Below are positions 58,394 through 58,819 of a stretch of 58,819 nt of DNA, one piece after another (the first letter of the stretch is position 1; each line of letters opens with the position of its first letter). The position numbers and the translations under genes are program-made. The stretch is taken from NCBI GenBank assembly GCA_949293815.1, contig CASFEZ010000011.1:1-58819 (forward strand), written 5' to 3'. The notes under the pieces are model-generated. The model was not told where the DNA came from. It saw only the letters and a list, made by a program, of their open reading frames with translations, and did no database searches. Origin of the DNA: an uncultured Eubacteriales bacterium. GTDB lineage: Bacteria > Bacillota > Clostridia > Oscillospirales > Acutalibacteraceae.

Positions 58394-58819
58394 AAAGGAA
58401 GCAAGCGCAAGATAAAGCGGGCGGATAATAACGCCCAACGCGAACCGTCCAAAAAAACAAATGAAAGTTCATGTGCCGAAAACCGTAAGGACTTATGAAG
58501 AACAGCTTCATAAGGAAATTGCTGAAGAGCACGATGAAGAGTAAGAAGCCTAAACCAAGTGACCAATTGGTTTAGGCTTAAGGTTGTTGCGATGAACCTG
58601 AAAAAATAGAAAAATGGAAGTTCAACAACGAGAGTTCTCTTTCGTTCTTTAACATTTTGTCACCTTTTTGAAGAAAAATCAAGCCAAAATCTGATTATCC
58701 CTTGAAAACACTGTATCCACGGGCATTTCAGACAGGTCAAAACCATCTCATTTACTACGATTTTACTACTGTTGAGTGAGCCTTGACACGCTGAAAGACC
58801 ACGAAATGCCAAGATACGG
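58394..58819. other. AT-rich tail with possible gene remnant
   Basis: The composition becomes more AT-rich than the rest of the window. A 27-codon frame at 58461-58544 (MKVHVPKTVRTYEEQLHKEI then AEEHDEE) is short and without a clear ribosome-binding site; it could be a remnant of a larger gene. A 13-bp stem follows (AAGCCTAAACCAA at 58546-58558, TTGGTTTAGGCTT at 58567-58579), without a T-run. I see no complete gene to the window end. Confidence 0.45.

Noticed and set aside
58302-58532. Minus-strand ORF of 76 codons spanning the end of the last plus-strand gene.
   Set aside because: Half of it is antisense to the membrane-anchored gene and it lacks a ribosome-binding site.

Overview
The window looks like a chromosomal segment of a spore-forming, fairly GC-rich member of the Bacillota, class Clostridia, probably an intestinal or other polysaccharide-degrading lineage. 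The evidence is an uninterrupted late mother-cell sporulation sigma factor (SigK), a T-box leader in front of alaS, ribonuclease M5, TepA, an SpoIIIE/FtsK translocase, the pyrH-frr-uppS order, a small Cys-rich clostridial-type protein, and a large set of plant- or mucin-glycan enzymes. I cannot fix the genus from sequence alone. No tRNA, rRNA, CRISPR array, complete insertion sequence or prophage was seen.

Layout. 1-1461: two tandem paralogous alpha/beta-hydrolase esterases (the first cut by the window edge). 1525-12678, minus strand: a long housekeeping run read as tepA, uppP, ftsK, then (after an inverted-repeat element) ygiQ, a secreted metallo-beta-lactamase-fold protein with its DUF3006 partner, YhcH, an EamA transporter, nnr and a lipoprotein, ending at a shared bidirectional terminator. 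13020-16825, plus: aconitase, isocitrate dehydrogenase and an unknown propeller-like protein. 16902-20000, minus: a YfhO-type membrane protein. 20213-23326, plus: sigK and a membrane-tethered GH51 arabinofuranosidase. 23413-31051, minus: alaS (T-box controlled), a MITE-like repeat, then HIT, phosphoribosyltransferase, comEC, holA and rnmV.

31554-38609, plus: two separate ABC-transporter operons. One is ABC-2 type with a lipoprotein and an accessory protein. The other has two FtsX-like permeases plus an ATPase behind a leader hairpin that looks like an attenuator. 38909-41272: two paralogous endonuclease/exonuclease/phosphatase-fold proteins flanking a low-molecular-weight tyrosine phosphatase and a second copy of the MITE-like repeat. 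41328-46062, minus: GH29 fucosidase, uppS, frr, pyrH and a 3D-domain wall protein.

46788-57389 is a carbohydrate region: a GH95-like enzyme, a SIS/ROK pair divergent from a Gfo/Idh/MocA oxidoreductase, a 57-residue Cys-rich protein, and a four-gene operon (2-hydroxyacid dehydrogenase, sugar isomerase-like TIM barrel, heparinase II/III-like lyase, GH30 hydrolase). The operon starts at a promoter overlapped by a perfect 20-bp palindrome, a likely repressor operator. Several secreted enzymes (GH51, GH30, the esterases) carry membrane anchors while GH29, GH95 and the lyase have no signal peptide. This suggests cell-surface trimming followed by import and intracellular degradation. After an unknown membrane-anchored protein (57581-58393) the last 400 bp turn AT-rich and hold only a possible gene remnant.
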